From Streptacidiphilus jeojiense (GTDB lineage: Bacteria > Actinomycetota > Actinomycetes > Streptomycetales > Streptomycetaceae), in assembly GCF_000719095.1 (NCBI RefSeq), contig NZ_JOEH01000019.1, forward strand, positions 62,001 through 126,000: DNA of 64,000 bases. The letters run 5' to 3'. The position numbers were made by a program, and so were the translations under genes. Position 1 is the first letter of the stretch; the number at the start of each line of letters is the position of its first letter. The notes under the pieces are model-generated. The model had not been told where the DNA came from and made no database searches. It worked only from the letters and a program-made list of their open reading frames with translations. This document shows, piece by piece, positions 55,879-64,000 of the stretch.

Positions 55879-56092
55879 ACCTGTCCTCTGACGTCGTGCT
55901 TCCCCGTTGAGCGTACGCGAGTCGCGAGGCTGTTCCCCTGCTCAGCGCCGTCCGAAAGCTGCTTTAGCGACATCTTGACGAGTCCACCGGGGGCTGTTCG
56001 GGGTCACCCGCCGGTGCGAGGATCGGCACGCAGAGGCCGCGCCACGACCGGACGCGGCACCCGTCCGAGGCACCCGTCCGAGGGGAACCGCA

Positions 56093-57511
56093 ATGACGCA
56101 GCTCCACGACCTGACAGCGCTGGAACAGGGCGAGTTGATCGCGACCGGGAAGCTCTCCCCGGTCGAGCTCACCGACCACTACCTGGAGCGGATCGACCGG
56201 CTGAACGCTTCCCTCGGCGCCTACATCACGGTCACCCCGGAGCTGGCCCGCGGCCAGGCGGCCGAGGCCGAGGCGGCGGTCCGGGACCGGGACGGCGCAC
56301 CGCTCTCCCCGCTGCACGGGGTCCCGGTCCCGGTGAAGGACCTCAACTTCGTCGCCGGGGTCCGGGCCACCCAGGGCTCCGCCGCCAGCGCGGAGCAGAT
56401 CGCGGTGGTCGACGACCACATCGTCACCAAGCTGCGCCGGGCCGGTACGGTGCTGCTCGGCAAGACCAACACCCCCGAGTTCGGGCTGCCCTGCTACACC
56501 GAGAACCAGGTCGCCCCGCCCGCGCGCACCCCCTGGGACCTGGAGTACTCGGCAGGCGGCTCCAGCGGCGGCGCCGCGGCGGCGGTGGCGGCCGGTCTCG
56601 CCCCGCTGGCCCAGGGCAGCGACGGCGGCGGCTCGATACGCATCCCGGCCTCGGTCTGCGGCCTCTTCGGGATCAAGCCCAGCCGGGGCCGGGTCAGCAG
56701 CGGCCCGACCCTCTACGACATCAGCGGCCTCAGCACCAACGGCCCGATCGCCCGCACCGTCGCGGACGCCGCCGCGCTGCTGGACGTCCTCTCCGGACCG
56801 ATGCCCGGCGACTGCTACACCGCCCCGGCCCTCGGTCCCGGCGAGACCTTCGCCTCCTTTGCCCAGCGCGAGCCCGCGAGCCTGCGGGTGGCCGTGCTCA
56901 CCGCCCCGCCGGTCCCGGGGCTGACCGTCCATCAGGACTGCATCGACGCCACCGAGAGCGCCGCCGAACTGCTGGCCTCGCTGGGCCACCGCACCGAACC
57001 GCTGGAACTGCCCGCCGACGACACCCTGCGCCGGGTGTTCGAGCAGGTCTGGGCGGTGATGGCGACCCAGCAGCCGGTCGCGGACGAGTCGCTGCTGATG
57101 CCGCTGACCCGCTACCTGCGCGAGGAGGGCCGCCAGGTCTCCGGCCCGGACTTCGCCACCGCGCTCTACACCTTCCGCGCCGTCGGCGCGCTGGTCGCCG
57201 GCCTGCAGGAGGAGTACGACGTCATCCTCACGCCGACGCTGGCCCAGCCCCCGGCCCTGATCGGCGCCCTGCGCGACGACGAGGACCCGTCCCAGGAGTT
57301 CGACAACCTCTCCGCGTTCACCCCGTTCACCCCTCTCTACAACGCCACCGGCCAGCCGTCGGTCAGCCTCCCGCTGCACTGGAACGAGGCCGGCCTCCCG
57401 ATCGGCGTCATGCTCGGCGGCCGCTACGGCGACGAGGCGACCCTGATCTCGCTCTCCGCGCAGCTGGAGCGGATGCGCCCGTGGGCCCACCGCAAGCCGG
57501 CACTCTGGTAG
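56093..57511 (+). CDS. amidase (amidase signature family)
   Basis: This 472-residue hydrolase has the Ser-cisSer-Lys triad in order: K82 (VPVKDL), the cis-Ser in AGGSSGGAA (155-163) and nucleophile S181 ([12 protein letters not shown]). It could act on a range of amides (arylacetamides, peptide amides, aminohexanoate dimers); the substrate is unknown. The ATG at 56093 follows AGGGGAA 5 nt upstream. It is divergent from kdpD across 214 bp with no clear feature. Confidence 0.92.
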   Translation: MTQLHDLTALEQGELIATGKLSPVELTDHYLERIDRLNASLGAYITVTPELARGQAAEAEAAVRDRDGAPLSPLHGVPVPVKDLNFVAGVRATQGSAASAEQIAVVDDHIVTKLRRAGTVLLGKTNTPEFGLPCYTENQVAPPARTPWDLEYSAGGSSGGAAAAVAAGLAPLAQGSDGGGSIRIPASVCGLFGIKPSRGRVSSGPTLYDISGLSTNGPIARTVADAAALLDVLSGPMPGDCYTAPALGPGETFASFAQREPASLRVAVLTAPPVPGLTVHQDCIDATESAAELLASLGHRTEPLELPADDTLRRVFEQVWAVMATQQPVADESLLMPLTRYLREEGRQVSGPDFATALYTFRAVGALVAGLQEEYDVILTPTLAQPPALIGALRDDEDPSQEFDNLSAFTPFTPLYNATGQPSVSLPLHWNEAGLPIGVMLGGRYGDEATLISLSAQLERMRPWAHRKPALW

Positions 57512-57580
57512 GCCCGCCTGCCGGATCGGCTCGGGCGGGCCGGTGTCGCAGAAATGCCACACGGCTGCAACATGCGTCCA

Positions 57581-57616
57581 TTGACCCTCCCGAACGGCGT
57601 TGCGACGATGCGCCTA
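57581..57616 (+). promoter_or_regulatory. candidate leaderless promoter before mini-ORF 1
   Basis: TTGACC (57581-57586), an 18-bp spacer and GACGAT (57605-57610) place the expected transcription start at about 57617, which is exactly the ATG of the 10-codon mini-ORF. The gap after the amidase gene (57512-57616) shows nothing else. Confidence 0.5.
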
Positions 57617-57649
57617 TGACCTCCTCGACCTGTCCCGGCGGCCGCTAGC
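57617..57649 (+). CDS. mini-ORF 1, possible regulatory leader peptide (MTSSTCPGGR)
   Basis: Ten codons with one Cys lie 33 bp upstream of the ROK regulator gene. The ATG coincides with the predicted transcription start. Short leaderless peptides containing Cys before sulfur genes occur in actinobacteria as ribosome-mediated attenuators; whether this one is translated is unknown. Confidence 0.4.
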
Positions 57650-57682
57650 CGATCCGTACCCCGCCGACCGAGGACTCCGCCG

Positions 57683-58879
57683 ATGCCGCTCGCGCTGATC
57701 GCCACACCCGCGCCGCCGCCCGTGCCCGACCGACCCGACGGAGCGGCCGCCGTGCTCCGCGCCGCCCTGCGCCGCGGGCCGCTGGCCCGCACCACGATCA
57801 GCAGGGAGACCGGGCTGAGCCCGGCGGCCGTCTCCCGGCACGCCGCCGAACTGATGGCGCTCGGCCTGGTGTACGAGCCCCGGGAGCCGCCCTCGGCGCC
57901 GCGCCCGGGGCGGCCCCGGATCCCGCTGGACGTCGACACCGGGCGCCATCTCGCCGCCGGGGTGCACATCGCGATCCCGCAGCTGACCTTCTCGCTCACC
58001 GATCTGCGCGGCCGGGTCGTCGCCCAGGAGCGCGCCCCGCGCCGGGCCACCCCGGCCGCGGTGCTGCAGGACATCGCCGCGCTGCTGCCCGGCTTCCTGC
58101 GCCGGCACGCCGGCGGACGCTCGGTGCTGGGGCTCGGCGTGGTCACCGGCGGCTGGGTGGACCCGGAGTCCGGGGTCCTGGTCGAGAACTCCGCGCTGGG
58201 CTGGCGGGACGTACCGCTGCGGCAGGCCCTGCTGTCCGCCACCCGGCTGCCGATCCACGTGGAGAGCCACGCCCGCGCGCTGGCCCAGGCCGAACTGCTC
58301 TTCGGCGCGGGACAGCAGGGAGACCTGGTGCACCTGTTCGTGGGCAATGTGGTGGACGCGGCCATCGCCGCCGGCGGGGTGCTGCTGCGGGGGCGGCGCA
58401 ACGGCGCCGGCGGCATCGCCCATCTGCCGGTGCCCGGCTCCACGACGCCCTGCCCCTGCGGCGGGACCGGATGCCTGCAGGCCACCGTCTCCGACCGGAC
58501 CATGGCCGAACGCGCGGTCGCCGAGGGGATCGTGCCGCGGCCCGAACTGACCCTGCTGCTGGCCGCGGCGGCGGCCGGGGACGTCCGCGCCCTGGACCTG
58601 TGCCGGGCCCGGCTGCGGCAGATCGCCCCGGCGGTGGCACTGCTGCTGGACATGATCAGCCCGGACCTGCTGGTGCTCACCGAGGCGGTCACCCTCTACC
58701 TGCCGGAACTGCTCGACGTGCTGCACCAGGAGGTGGCGGCACGGACCCGGCAGCCGGTGGAGCAGCTGGTCCGCCCCAGCTCCTTCGGTCCCGGCGCGCT
58801 CGCGGTGGCCGCCGGGACACCGGTGCTGGCCGCCGTGCACCAGGACCCGATGGCACTGCGAACGGCCAGGTCGGCATGA
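57683..58879 (+). CDS. ROK family regulator of the sulfonate cluster
   Basis: This 398-residue protein has an N-terminal winged helix at about 20-75 (TTISRETGLSPAAVSRHAAEL), then a ROK fold with the zinc-binding motif CPCGGTGCLQATVS at about 254-267. The usual N-terminal kinase-like phosphate loop is changed (HIAIPQLTFSLTDL), so sugar kinase activity is unlikely. It lies ahead of, and in the same direction as, an organosulfur uptake operon. Similar ROK proteins precede ssu-type operons in streptomycetes; its ligand is unknown. ATG start. Confidence 0.87.
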   Translation: MPLALIATPAPPPVPDRPDGAAAVLRAALRRGPLARTTISRETGLSPAAVSRHAAELMALGLVYEPREPPSAPRPGRPRIPLDVDTGRHLAAGVHIAIPQLTFSLTDLRGRVVAQERAPRRATPAAVLQDIAALLPGFLRRHAGGRSVLGLGVVTGGWVDPESGVLVENSALGWRDVPLRQALLSATRLPIHVESHARALAQAELLFGAGQQGDLVHLFVGNVVDAAIAAGGVLLRGRRNGAGGIAHLPVPGSTTPCPCGGTGCLQATVSDRTMAERAVAEGIVPRPELTLLLAAAAAGDVRALDLCRARLRQIAPAVALLLDMISPDLLVLTEAVTLYLPELLDVLHQEVAARTRQPVEQLVRPSSFGPGALAVAAGTPVLAAVHQDPMALRTARSA

Positions 58880-58912
58880 GGCCCCGGGTTATTTCCAGCG
58901 CGTCAGAAACCG

Positions 58913-58947
58913 TTGCCGCCAAACCGGCCAGGCCGCAGACTCGGGGT
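58913..58947 (+). promoter_or_regulatory. candidate leaderless promoter before mini-ORF 2
   Basis: TTGCCG (58913-58918), a 17-bp spacer and CAGACT (58936-58941) end 7 nt before the ATG at 58948. The -10 to ATG distance is the same as in mini-ORF 1. Confidence 0.5.
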
Positions 58948-59043
58948 ATGGACGCACAGCGCAGGGCGACGATCCGGGAGGCCGCAGGCCGGCACCCGGT
59001 GAACGCCTTCCGCCTGCACCACTTCGCCGGACTCGGCTGTTAG
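58948..59043 (+). CDS. mini-ORF 2, candidate Cys leader peptide of the ssu-like operon
   Basis: This 31-codon ORF lies 138 bp before the LLM monooxygenase gene. It ends RLHHFAGLGC followed directly by a stop, so the last sense codon is Cys (TGT). This recalls actinobacterial leader peptides with an RLHxD/RxxxxC ending placed before sulfur-assimilation operons, in which ribosome stalling at Cys codons reports cysteine supply. No ribosome-binding site is visible, and the ATG fits a leaderless start. Confidence 0.55.
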   Translation: MDAQRRATIREAAGRHPVNAFRLHHFAGLGC

Positions 59044-59074
59044 TACAGCGCTCCGCCGCTCACCGTCCCGTCCT

Positions 59075-59109
59075 CCCCGTGACCGTTCCGGGGTCTGACG
59101 GCACGTCAC
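59075..59109 (+). promoter_or_regulatory. overlapping short hairpins after mini-ORF 2
   Basis: CCCCG (59075-59079) can pair with CGGGG (59089-59093). Alternatively GTGACCGT (59079-59086) can pair with ACGG and GTCAC (59098-59109, one bulge). The two are mutually exclusive, as in an attenuator. Stems are short and judged by eye. Confidence 0.3.
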
Positions 59110-59181
59110 CTTCGCACACCCATCCGAACCGAGCACCGTGCACACCGCTGCGCGCTGCCCTACGTCCCGGAGTGCTTCAGC

Positions 59182-60519
59182 ATGCCTTCCGACCGCAGGC
59201 AACTGCACCTCAACCTCTTCCTGATGGGCGTCGGCCACCACGAGGCCGCCTGGCGCCATCCCCGCACCGACCCGGCCGGGCTGTCCTCGCTGGCGCACTA
59301 CCAGCGGCTCGCGGCTACCGCCGAGACCGCCGCCTTCGACTCGGTCTTCCTGGCCGACGGGGTCGAGGGGCCGGACCCGGCCCGGGCCAACGCCTGGATC
59401 AGCCACTTCGAGCCGTTCACGCTGCTCTCCGCGCTCGCGGTGAGCACCGAGCGGATCGGCCTGATCGGCACGGTCTCCACCGGCTTCACCGAGCCCTACA
59501 ACCTGGCCCGGCAGTTCGCCAGCCTGGACCACCTCAGCCAGGGCCGGGCCGGCTGGAACATCGTCACCTCGGCCGGGGACCGGGCCGCCCGCAACTTCAA
59601 CCGCACCGCCAACCAGGAGCACGCGGTCCGCTACCAGCGGGCGGACGAGTACCTGGAGGTGGTGCGGGCGCTCTGGGACAGCTGGGAGGACGACGCCCTG
59701 CTGCTGGACCGGGAGAACGGGCTGGTCACCGACTCGGCCAAGCTGCACGAGATCAACCACAGCGGCGAGCACTTCCAGGTGCTGGGGCCGCTGAACATCC
59801 CGCGCGGACCGCAGGGTCATCCGCTGCTGGTCCAGGCGGGCAGTTCGGAGGACGGACGCGGCTTCGCGGCCCGGCACGCCGAGGCGGTGTTCACCGCGCA
59901 GCAGACCCTCGCCGAGGGCCAGGGCTTCTACGCCGACCTCAAGGCCCGCGCCGCCGCCCTGGGCCGTGATCCGGCCGGCATCGTGGTGCTGCCCGGCATC
60001 GTGCCGGTGCTCGGCTCCACCGAGGCCGAGGCCAAGGCGCTGGACCAGGAACTGGACGACCTGATCGATCCGACCCGGGCCATCGGCACGCTGTCCACCC
60101 TGCTCGGGGTGGACCTGAGCGACCACCCGCTGGACGCCCCGCTACCGCCGCTGCCCCCGGTCGCTGCCATCAACGGCGCCAAGAGCCGCTTCGAACTGGT
60201 CCGCGACCTGGCCGAGCGGGACGGGCTGACCCTGCGTCAACTCGTGGGCCGGCTGGGCGGCGGACGCGGGCACCAGGTGCTGGCGGGCACGCCGGAGCAG
60301 GTCGCCGACCACATCGAGCTCTGGTTCGGGCAGGGCGCGGCGGACGGCTTCAACATCATGCCGCCGATCCTGCCCGACGGCCTGGACCTCTTCGCCGAGC
60401 ACGTCGTACCGCTGCTGCGCGAACGCGGGCTGTTCCGCACCGAGTACACCGGCCGGACCCTGCGCGAGCACTACGGGCTGCCGAGGCCCGCCAACCAGTA
60501 CACCTCCGTCGCCGTCTGA
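59182..60519 (+). CDS. LLM-class flavin-dependent monooxygenase (NtaA/SnaA/DszA type)
   Basis: This 445-residue luciferase-like monooxygenase uses FMNH2 and O2. Family features are AFDSVFLADG (about 51-60), TERIGLIGTVSTGFTEPYNLARQFASLDHLS and RAGWNIVTSAGDRAARNFN, all typical of the NtaA/SnaA/DszA/sulfone branch. Given its place in an organosulfur uptake operon, it probably releases sulfite from sulfonates or sulfones. No flavin reductase gene is adjacent in view. ATG 59182 with GGAG 9 nt upstream. Confidence 0.9.
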   Translation: MPSDRRQLHLNLFLMGVGHHEAAWRHPRTDPAGLSSLAHYQRLAATAETAAFDSVFLADGVEGPDPARANAWISHFEPFTLLSALAVSTERIGLIGTVSTGFTEPYNLARQFASLDHLSQGRAGWNIVTSAGDRAARNFNRTANQEHAVRYQRADEYLEVVRALWDSWEDDALLLDRENGLVTDSAKLHEINHSGEHFQVLGPLNIPRGPQGHPLLVQAGSSEDGRGFAARHAEAVFTAQQTLAEGQGFYADLKARAAALGRDPAGIVVLPGIVPVLGSTEAEAKALDQELDDLIDPTRAIGTLSTLLGVDLSDHPLDAPLPPLPPVAAINGAKSRFELVRDLAERDGLTLRQLVGRLGGGRGHQVLAGTPEQVADHIELWFGQGAADGFNIMPPILPDGLDLFAEHVVPLLRERGLFRTEYTGRTLREHYGLPRPANQYTSVAV

Positions 60520-60540
60520 CCCTCACCCCAAGGACATCCC

Positions 60541-61569
60541 ATGCGCAAGAGAACCGCCCTCGTCCTGCCCGCCCTCGCGGCTCTGCTGCTCCCGCTGGCC
60601 ACCGCGTGCGGCGGGGCGGCCTCGGCCAGCACCGACACCGCGGGCAAGTCCGGCTCCGGCCAGGTCACCCTGCGCTTCGGCGACCAGGGCAAGACCCTGC
60701 TCACCCTGCTGCAGACCTCCGGCGAGCTGAACGGACTGCCCGGCTACAAGGTGCAGTTCGACCAGTTCAACAGCGGACCGCTGGTCAACCAGGCGCTGTC
60801 CGCCGGTGTCGTCGACGTCGGCATCATGGGCGACACCCCGGCGATCTTCGCCGCGGCGGCCAAGCTGCCGGTGGACGTGGTGGCCGCCAGCCACACCGTC
60901 GGCCCCGGCTACACCCTGCTCGCCCGGGCCGGTTCCGGCATCAAGACCCTGGCCGACCTCAAGGGCCGCAAGGTCGCCTACTCCAAGGGCACCGCCAACC
61001 AGGGCTTCCTGATCCAGGCGCTGGCCACGGCGAACCTCAAGCAGCAGGACATCACCGCGGTCGACGTGCCGCTGCAGAACGTCGGCAACCTGCTGCAGTC
61101 GGGCACCGTCGACGCCGCCACCGTCGCCGCCCAGGACCTGGTCAACTACACCAGCACCCATCCGGACGCAGTGAAGCTGATCAACGGTCAGCAGGTGTCC
61201 TCCGGCTACGCCTTCTACCTGGCCACCCAGAAGGCCCTGGCCGACCCGGCCGAACGCGCCGCGGTCAAGGACCTGGTGGGCCGGATCATCAAGGCCTACA
61301 GCTGGGCCAGGACCCACCCCGACCAGTGGATCGACGCCTACTACGTCAAGGTCAACAAGCAGACCCCGGCGATCGGGAAGCTGGTCTGGCAGAACTCGGG
61401 CGAGACGAAGTTCGCCGTGCTGGACCAGACCGTCATCAGCGCCCAGCAGCGGCAGGCCGACCTCTTCCTGGCCAACCAGCAGGTCCCCGGGAAGGTCGAC
61501 GTGACCAGCGAGTTCCCGGCGGACGTCGAGCAGGAGTTCAGCACCGTCGTCGCCCCCAACCAGCAGTAG
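60541..61569 (+). CDS. ssuA: ABC transporter substrate-binding lipoprotein (SsuA/TauA-like)
   Basis: This 342-residue binding protein has a lipoprotein signal with lipobox LATAC (Cys at about 23), then a NMT1/SsuA-like domain: VTLRFGDQGKTLLTLLQTSG, NSGPLVNQALSAGVVDVGIMGDTPAIFA and VAYSKGTANQGFLIQAL. It should bind aliphatic sulfonates or similar organosulfur compounds. AAGGA precedes the ATG. It is 21 bp after the monooxygenase gene, in one operon. Confidence 0.88.
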   Translation: MRKRTALVLPALAALLLPLATACGGAASASTDTAGKSGSGQVTLRFGDQGKTLLTLLQTSGELNGLPGYKVQFDQFNSGPLVNQALSAGVVDVGIMGDTPAIFAAAAKLPVDVVAASHTVGPGYTLLARAGSGIKTLADLKGRKVAYSKGTANQGFLIQALATANLKQQDITAVDVPLQNVGNLLQSGTVDAATVAAQDLVNYTSTHPDAVKLINGQQVSSGYAFYLATQKALADPAERAAVKDLVGRIIKAYSWARTHPDQWIDAYYVKVNKQTPAIGKLVWQNSGETKFAVLDQTVISAQQRQADLFLANQQVPGKVDVTSEFPADVEQEFSTVVAPNQQ

Positions 61570-61600
61570 CAGCCACGCCTTTCACCTGGAGGGAACCACC

Positions 61601-62563
61601 ATGACCGTGTCCGTCCGCACGCTCACCGTCCGCCCCGTCGCGGGGCACATCGGCGCCGACATCGACGGCGTCGACCTGGCCCTGCCCCTCTCCGAGGAGG
61701 AGGTGCAGCAGGTCAGGGCGGCGCTGCAGCGCCACAAGGTGGTGTTCTTCCGCGGCCAGGAGCTGGACCACGCCGCGCAGATCGCCTTCGCCCGGCAGTT
61801 CGGCGAGCTGACCTACGCCCACCCGCACGACGACACCCCGCCCGAGGACCACCCGGAGATCTTCACCATCGACCCGACCCGGTTCGAGGAGCGCTACGGC
61901 AAGGGCTTCCGCGAGGAGTACCGCAAGCGCCAGTACAGCTACTTCGACGGCTGGCACACCGACGTCACCGCCGCGGTGAACCCGCCGGCCGGGTCGATCC
62001 TGCGGGCCGAGCGGGTCCCGGAGTTCGGCGGCGACACCACCTGGACCAACCTGGTCGCCGCCTACCAGGGGCTGTCCGCCCCGCTGCGCGCCTTCGTCGA
62101 CACCCTGCGCGCCGAGCACCGCTACGGCGGCAGCAGCAAGGTCGCCGGGGACAGCGAGTACGCCAAGCGGATCAACGAGAACCTGCTGGTCGCGGTGCAC
62201 TCGGTGGTCCGGGTGCACCCGGAGACCGGGGAGCGGGCGCTGTTCGTCAACCCCGGCTTCACCAGCCACATCGTGGACGTCACGCCCGGCGAGAGCAAGC
62301 AGATCCTGGACCTGCTCTACGGCGAGATCACCCGGCCCGAGTACACCGTCCGCTTCCGCTGGGAGCCCGGCCACGTCGCCTTCTGGGACAACCGGGCCAC
62401 CGCGCACCTCGCACCGCGCGACCTAGAGCACCTGGAGGTGGAGCGGCGGCTGCACCGGGTGACGCTGATCGGCGACGTCCCGGTCGGCCCGGACGGGCGC
62501 AGCTCCGAGCTGGTCTCCGGGCGCCCGTTCACCGCCGACCACCGCGTGGTCACCGCCGCCTGA
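61601..62563 (+). CDS. TauD/TfdA family Fe(II)/2-oxoglutarate dioxygenase
   Basis: This 320-residue oxygenase shows the 2-His-1-carboxylate triad H119, D121 ([10 protein letters not shown]) and H269 ([11 protein letters not shown]), with the 2-oxoglutarate-binding Arg about 11 residues later. The family hydroxylates taurine, alkyl sulfates, sulfonates or 2,4-D-like substrates, releasing sulfite or sulfate here by context. A strong GGAGGGA ribosome-binding site precedes the ATG. It lies between the binding-protein and permease genes of the same operon. Confidence 0.92.
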   Translation: MTVSVRTLTVRPVAGHIGADIDGVDLALPLSEEEVQQVRAALQRHKVVFFRGQELDHAAQIAFARQFGELTYAHPHDDTPPEDHPEIFTIDPTRFEERYGKGFREEYRKRQYSYFDGWHTDVTAAVNPPAGSILRAERVPEFGGDTTWTNLVAAYQGLSAPLRAFVDTLRAEHRYGGSSKVAGDSEYAKRINENLLVAVHSVVRVHPETGERALFVNPGFTSHIVDVTPGESKQILDLLYGEITRPEYTVRFRWEPGHVAFWDNRATAHLAPRDLEHLEVERRLHRVTLIGDVPVGPDGRSSELVSGRPFTADHRVVTAA

Positions 62564-62631
62564 CCGAGCACCACCCGTACCTGCCGCCCCACGAGAAACG
62601 CCGCCCGAAGTCCTAGGAGAGGGACCAGACC

Positions 62632-63495
62632 ATGGCGACCACCGTCACCGCACCACCCGTACCGAAGAGCCCGCCGGACTCGCCGGTACTGATCGACGCC
62701 GCGACGCTGAGCCGTCCGAACCGCACCTGGGTGCCGCTGCCGCGCTGGCTGCGGCGGCTGGCCGGTCCCGCCCTGGTGGTCGCCGTCTGGCAGTTGCTGG
62801 GCGCGACCGGCAACATCAACCCGAGGGTGCTGGCGACGCCGGCCCAGGTCGCCCAGGCGGCCTGGGAGCTGGCCAAGGACGGCGAGCTGGCGAGCAATCT
62901 GCTGGCCTCGCTGCAACGGGTCGGCAGCGGGCTGCTGATCGGGGTCGGCCTGGGGGTGCTGCTGGCGGTGCTGGCCGGGCTGTTCCGGCTGGGCGAGGAG
63001 CTGATCGACTCCACCATGCAGGTGGTCCGGGCGCTGCCGGTGCTGGGGCTGCTGCCGCTGGTGATCATCTGGTTCGGCGTCGGCGAGGAGCCCAAGATCG
63101 CCCTGGTGGCCTTCGCCGCGGCCTGCCCGGTCTACATCAACACCTATGCCGGCATCCGGGGTGTGGACAACCGGCTGGTGGAGTCCGGGCGGGTGGTCGG
63201 CCTCAACCGGCTGGGGCTGATCCGCCACGTCATCCTGCCCGGGGCGGTGCCCGGCTTCCTGGTCGGCCTGCGGTTCGCGCTCACCAGCGCCTGGCTGGTG
63301 ATCATCGTCGCCGAGCAGCTCAACGCGACCAGCGGCATCGGCTACCTGATGAACCAGGCCCAGGCCTGGTACCGCACCGACATCATCGTCCTCGGACTGC
63401 TGATCTACGGCGTGCTCGGCCTGCTCGCCGACTCGCTCGTCCGCCTGCTGGAGCGCCGCCTGCTGGTCTGGCGCCGCGGATTCAACGGAGCCTGA
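62632..63495 (+). CDS. ssuC: ABC transporter permease (SsuC/TauC-like)
   Basis: This 287-residue permease has about six helices after a Pro-rich N-terminus. The EAA-type loop for ATPase contact is about 180-200 ([32 protein letters not shown]), and [23 protein letters not shown] is a signature of the SsuC group. AGGAGAGGG precedes the ATG. It is 5 bp from the ATPase gene. Confidence 0.92.
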   Translation: MATTVTAPPVPKSPPDSPVLIDAATLSRPNRTWVPLPRWLRRLAGPALVVAVWQLLGATGNINPRVLATPAQVAQAAWELAKDGELASNLLASLQRVGSGLLIGVGLGVLLAVLAGLFRLGEELIDSTMQVVRALPVLGLLPLVIIWFGVGEEPKIALVAFAAACPVYINTYAGIRGVDNRLVESGRVVGLNRLGLIRHVILPGAVPGFLVGLRFALTSAWLVIIVAEQLNATSGIGYLMNQAQAWYRTDIIVLGLLIYGVLGLLADSLVRLLERRLLVWRRGFNGA

Positions 63496-63500
63496 CCACC

Positions 63501-64000
63501 ATGACGACAGCAACCACCACCGAGGCCGCACTGGCCGTCCGGGCGACCGGGGTGCACCGCTCCTTCGACGGACGCGAGGTACTGTCCGGGATCGACCTGA
63601 CGCTGCACCAGGGCGAGTTCCTGGCACTGCTGGGCCGCAGCGGCTCGGGCAAGAGCACGCTGCTGCGGGCGATGGCCGGGCTCGACCCGGACTTCACCGG
63701 CGAGCTGCTGGTGCCCGAGCGGAGGTCGGTGGTCTTCCAGGACCACCGGCTGCAGCCGTGGAAGCGGGTGCTCGACAATGTCGTGCTCGGGCTGCCGCGG
63801 GCCGGTGCGAAGGAGGCCGGCCTCAATGCACTGGCCGAGGTCGGCCTGACCGAGCGGGCCCGGGACTGGCCGATCACGCTCTCCGGCGGGGAGGCCCAGC
63901 GGGCGGCGCTGGCACGGGCCCTGGTCCGGGACCCGGCACTGCTGCTGCTGGACGAGCCGTTCGGGGCGTTGGACGCACTGACCCGGCTGAAGATGCACGC
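63501..64000 (+). CDS. ssuB: ABC transporter ATP-binding protein (SsuB/TauB-like), partial at 3' end
   Basis: About 166 residues are visible out of roughly 240-270; the window ends inside the gene. Walker A is GRSGSGKST (about 45-53), the Q-loop is [18 protein letters not shown], the signature is [11 protein letters not shown] and Walker B is [12 protein letters not shown]. It energises uptake by the SsuA/SsuC-like proteins. Confidence 0.92.
   Translation, partial: MTTATTTEAALAVRATGVHRSFDGREVLSGIDLTLHQGEFLALLGRSGSGKSTLLRAMAGLDPDFTGELLVPERRSVVFQDHRLQPWKRVLDNVVLGLPRAGAKEAGLNALAEVGLTERARDWPITLSGGEAQRAALARALVRDPALLLLDEPFGALDALTRLKMH

Overview
This is a gene-dense, very GC-rich chromosomal window from an actinomycete, almost certainly a Streptomyces-like member of the Streptomycetaceae. 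The support is the strong codon-position GC bias, frequent GTG/TTG starts, a dasR-type operator before a chitinase gene, an actinobacterial-type dapD, and a core gene order (hemE, DUF3000, LuxR-type regulator, rnd, fadA, fadB ... dxs ... xylose-type ABC operon with a ROK regulator ... acnA ... argF) that matches the Streptomyces chromosomal core as I know it. I see no rRNA or tRNA genes, CRISPR arrays, prophages or insertion sequences.

Layout. 1-7683: hemE (cut by the window start), DUF3000, an atypical response regulator, ribonuclease D and the fadAB beta-oxidation pair. 7684-15083: a small adenylating-enzyme/nitroreductase cassette, a GH13 amylase, MarR plus a FUSC-type exporter, and a thioredoxin-fold protein that lacks its CxxC. 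15243-23830: GT39-like glycosyltransferase, dxs, and the ABC sugar operon (binding protein, ATPase, permease) next to its ROK regulator, apparently the rok7B7/xylFGH locus. 24040-28918: beta-glucosidase and MFS sugar transporter facing a TetR regulator, then a secreted GH18 chitinase with a DasR-like site. 29071-33238: aconitase, a 56-aa membrane peptide and argF.

33349-38025 (minus strand): a hen1-pnkp-GNAT operon. Hen1 and Pnkp form the known bacterial RNA-repair complex that heals and 2'-O-methylates RNAs cut by ribotoxins; a 9-bp triple tandem repeat lies just ahead of the GNAT ribosome-binding site. 38140-46224: a D-2-hydroxyacid dehydrogenase, an isochorismatase-fold/GlxA-type regulator pair, dapD, several small unknown genes, an RlmA-like/AAA ATPase/MazG operon, and a ribbon-helix-helix antitoxin with a Fic/Doc-like toxin whose Fic motif is degenerate.

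46322-55878: a potassium-centred block containing an uracil-5-type RNA methyltransferase, a KimA-like K+ transporter, two TrkA/RCK subunits, DUF3159 and OB-fold genes, and kdpDE without kdpFABC in view. 56093-64000: an amidase, then an organosulfur-acquisition cluster (ROK regulator, LLM monooxygenase, SsuA-like binding protein, TauD-like dioxygenase, SsuC-like permease, SsuB-like ATPase cut by the window end). Two very short ORFs, each with ATG exactly 7 nt after a -10-like hexamer, precede the ROK gene and the ssu-like operon. Both contain Cys, and the second ends in Cys; they are candidate leaderless regulatory peptides and, with the RNA-repair operon, the most interesting items here.
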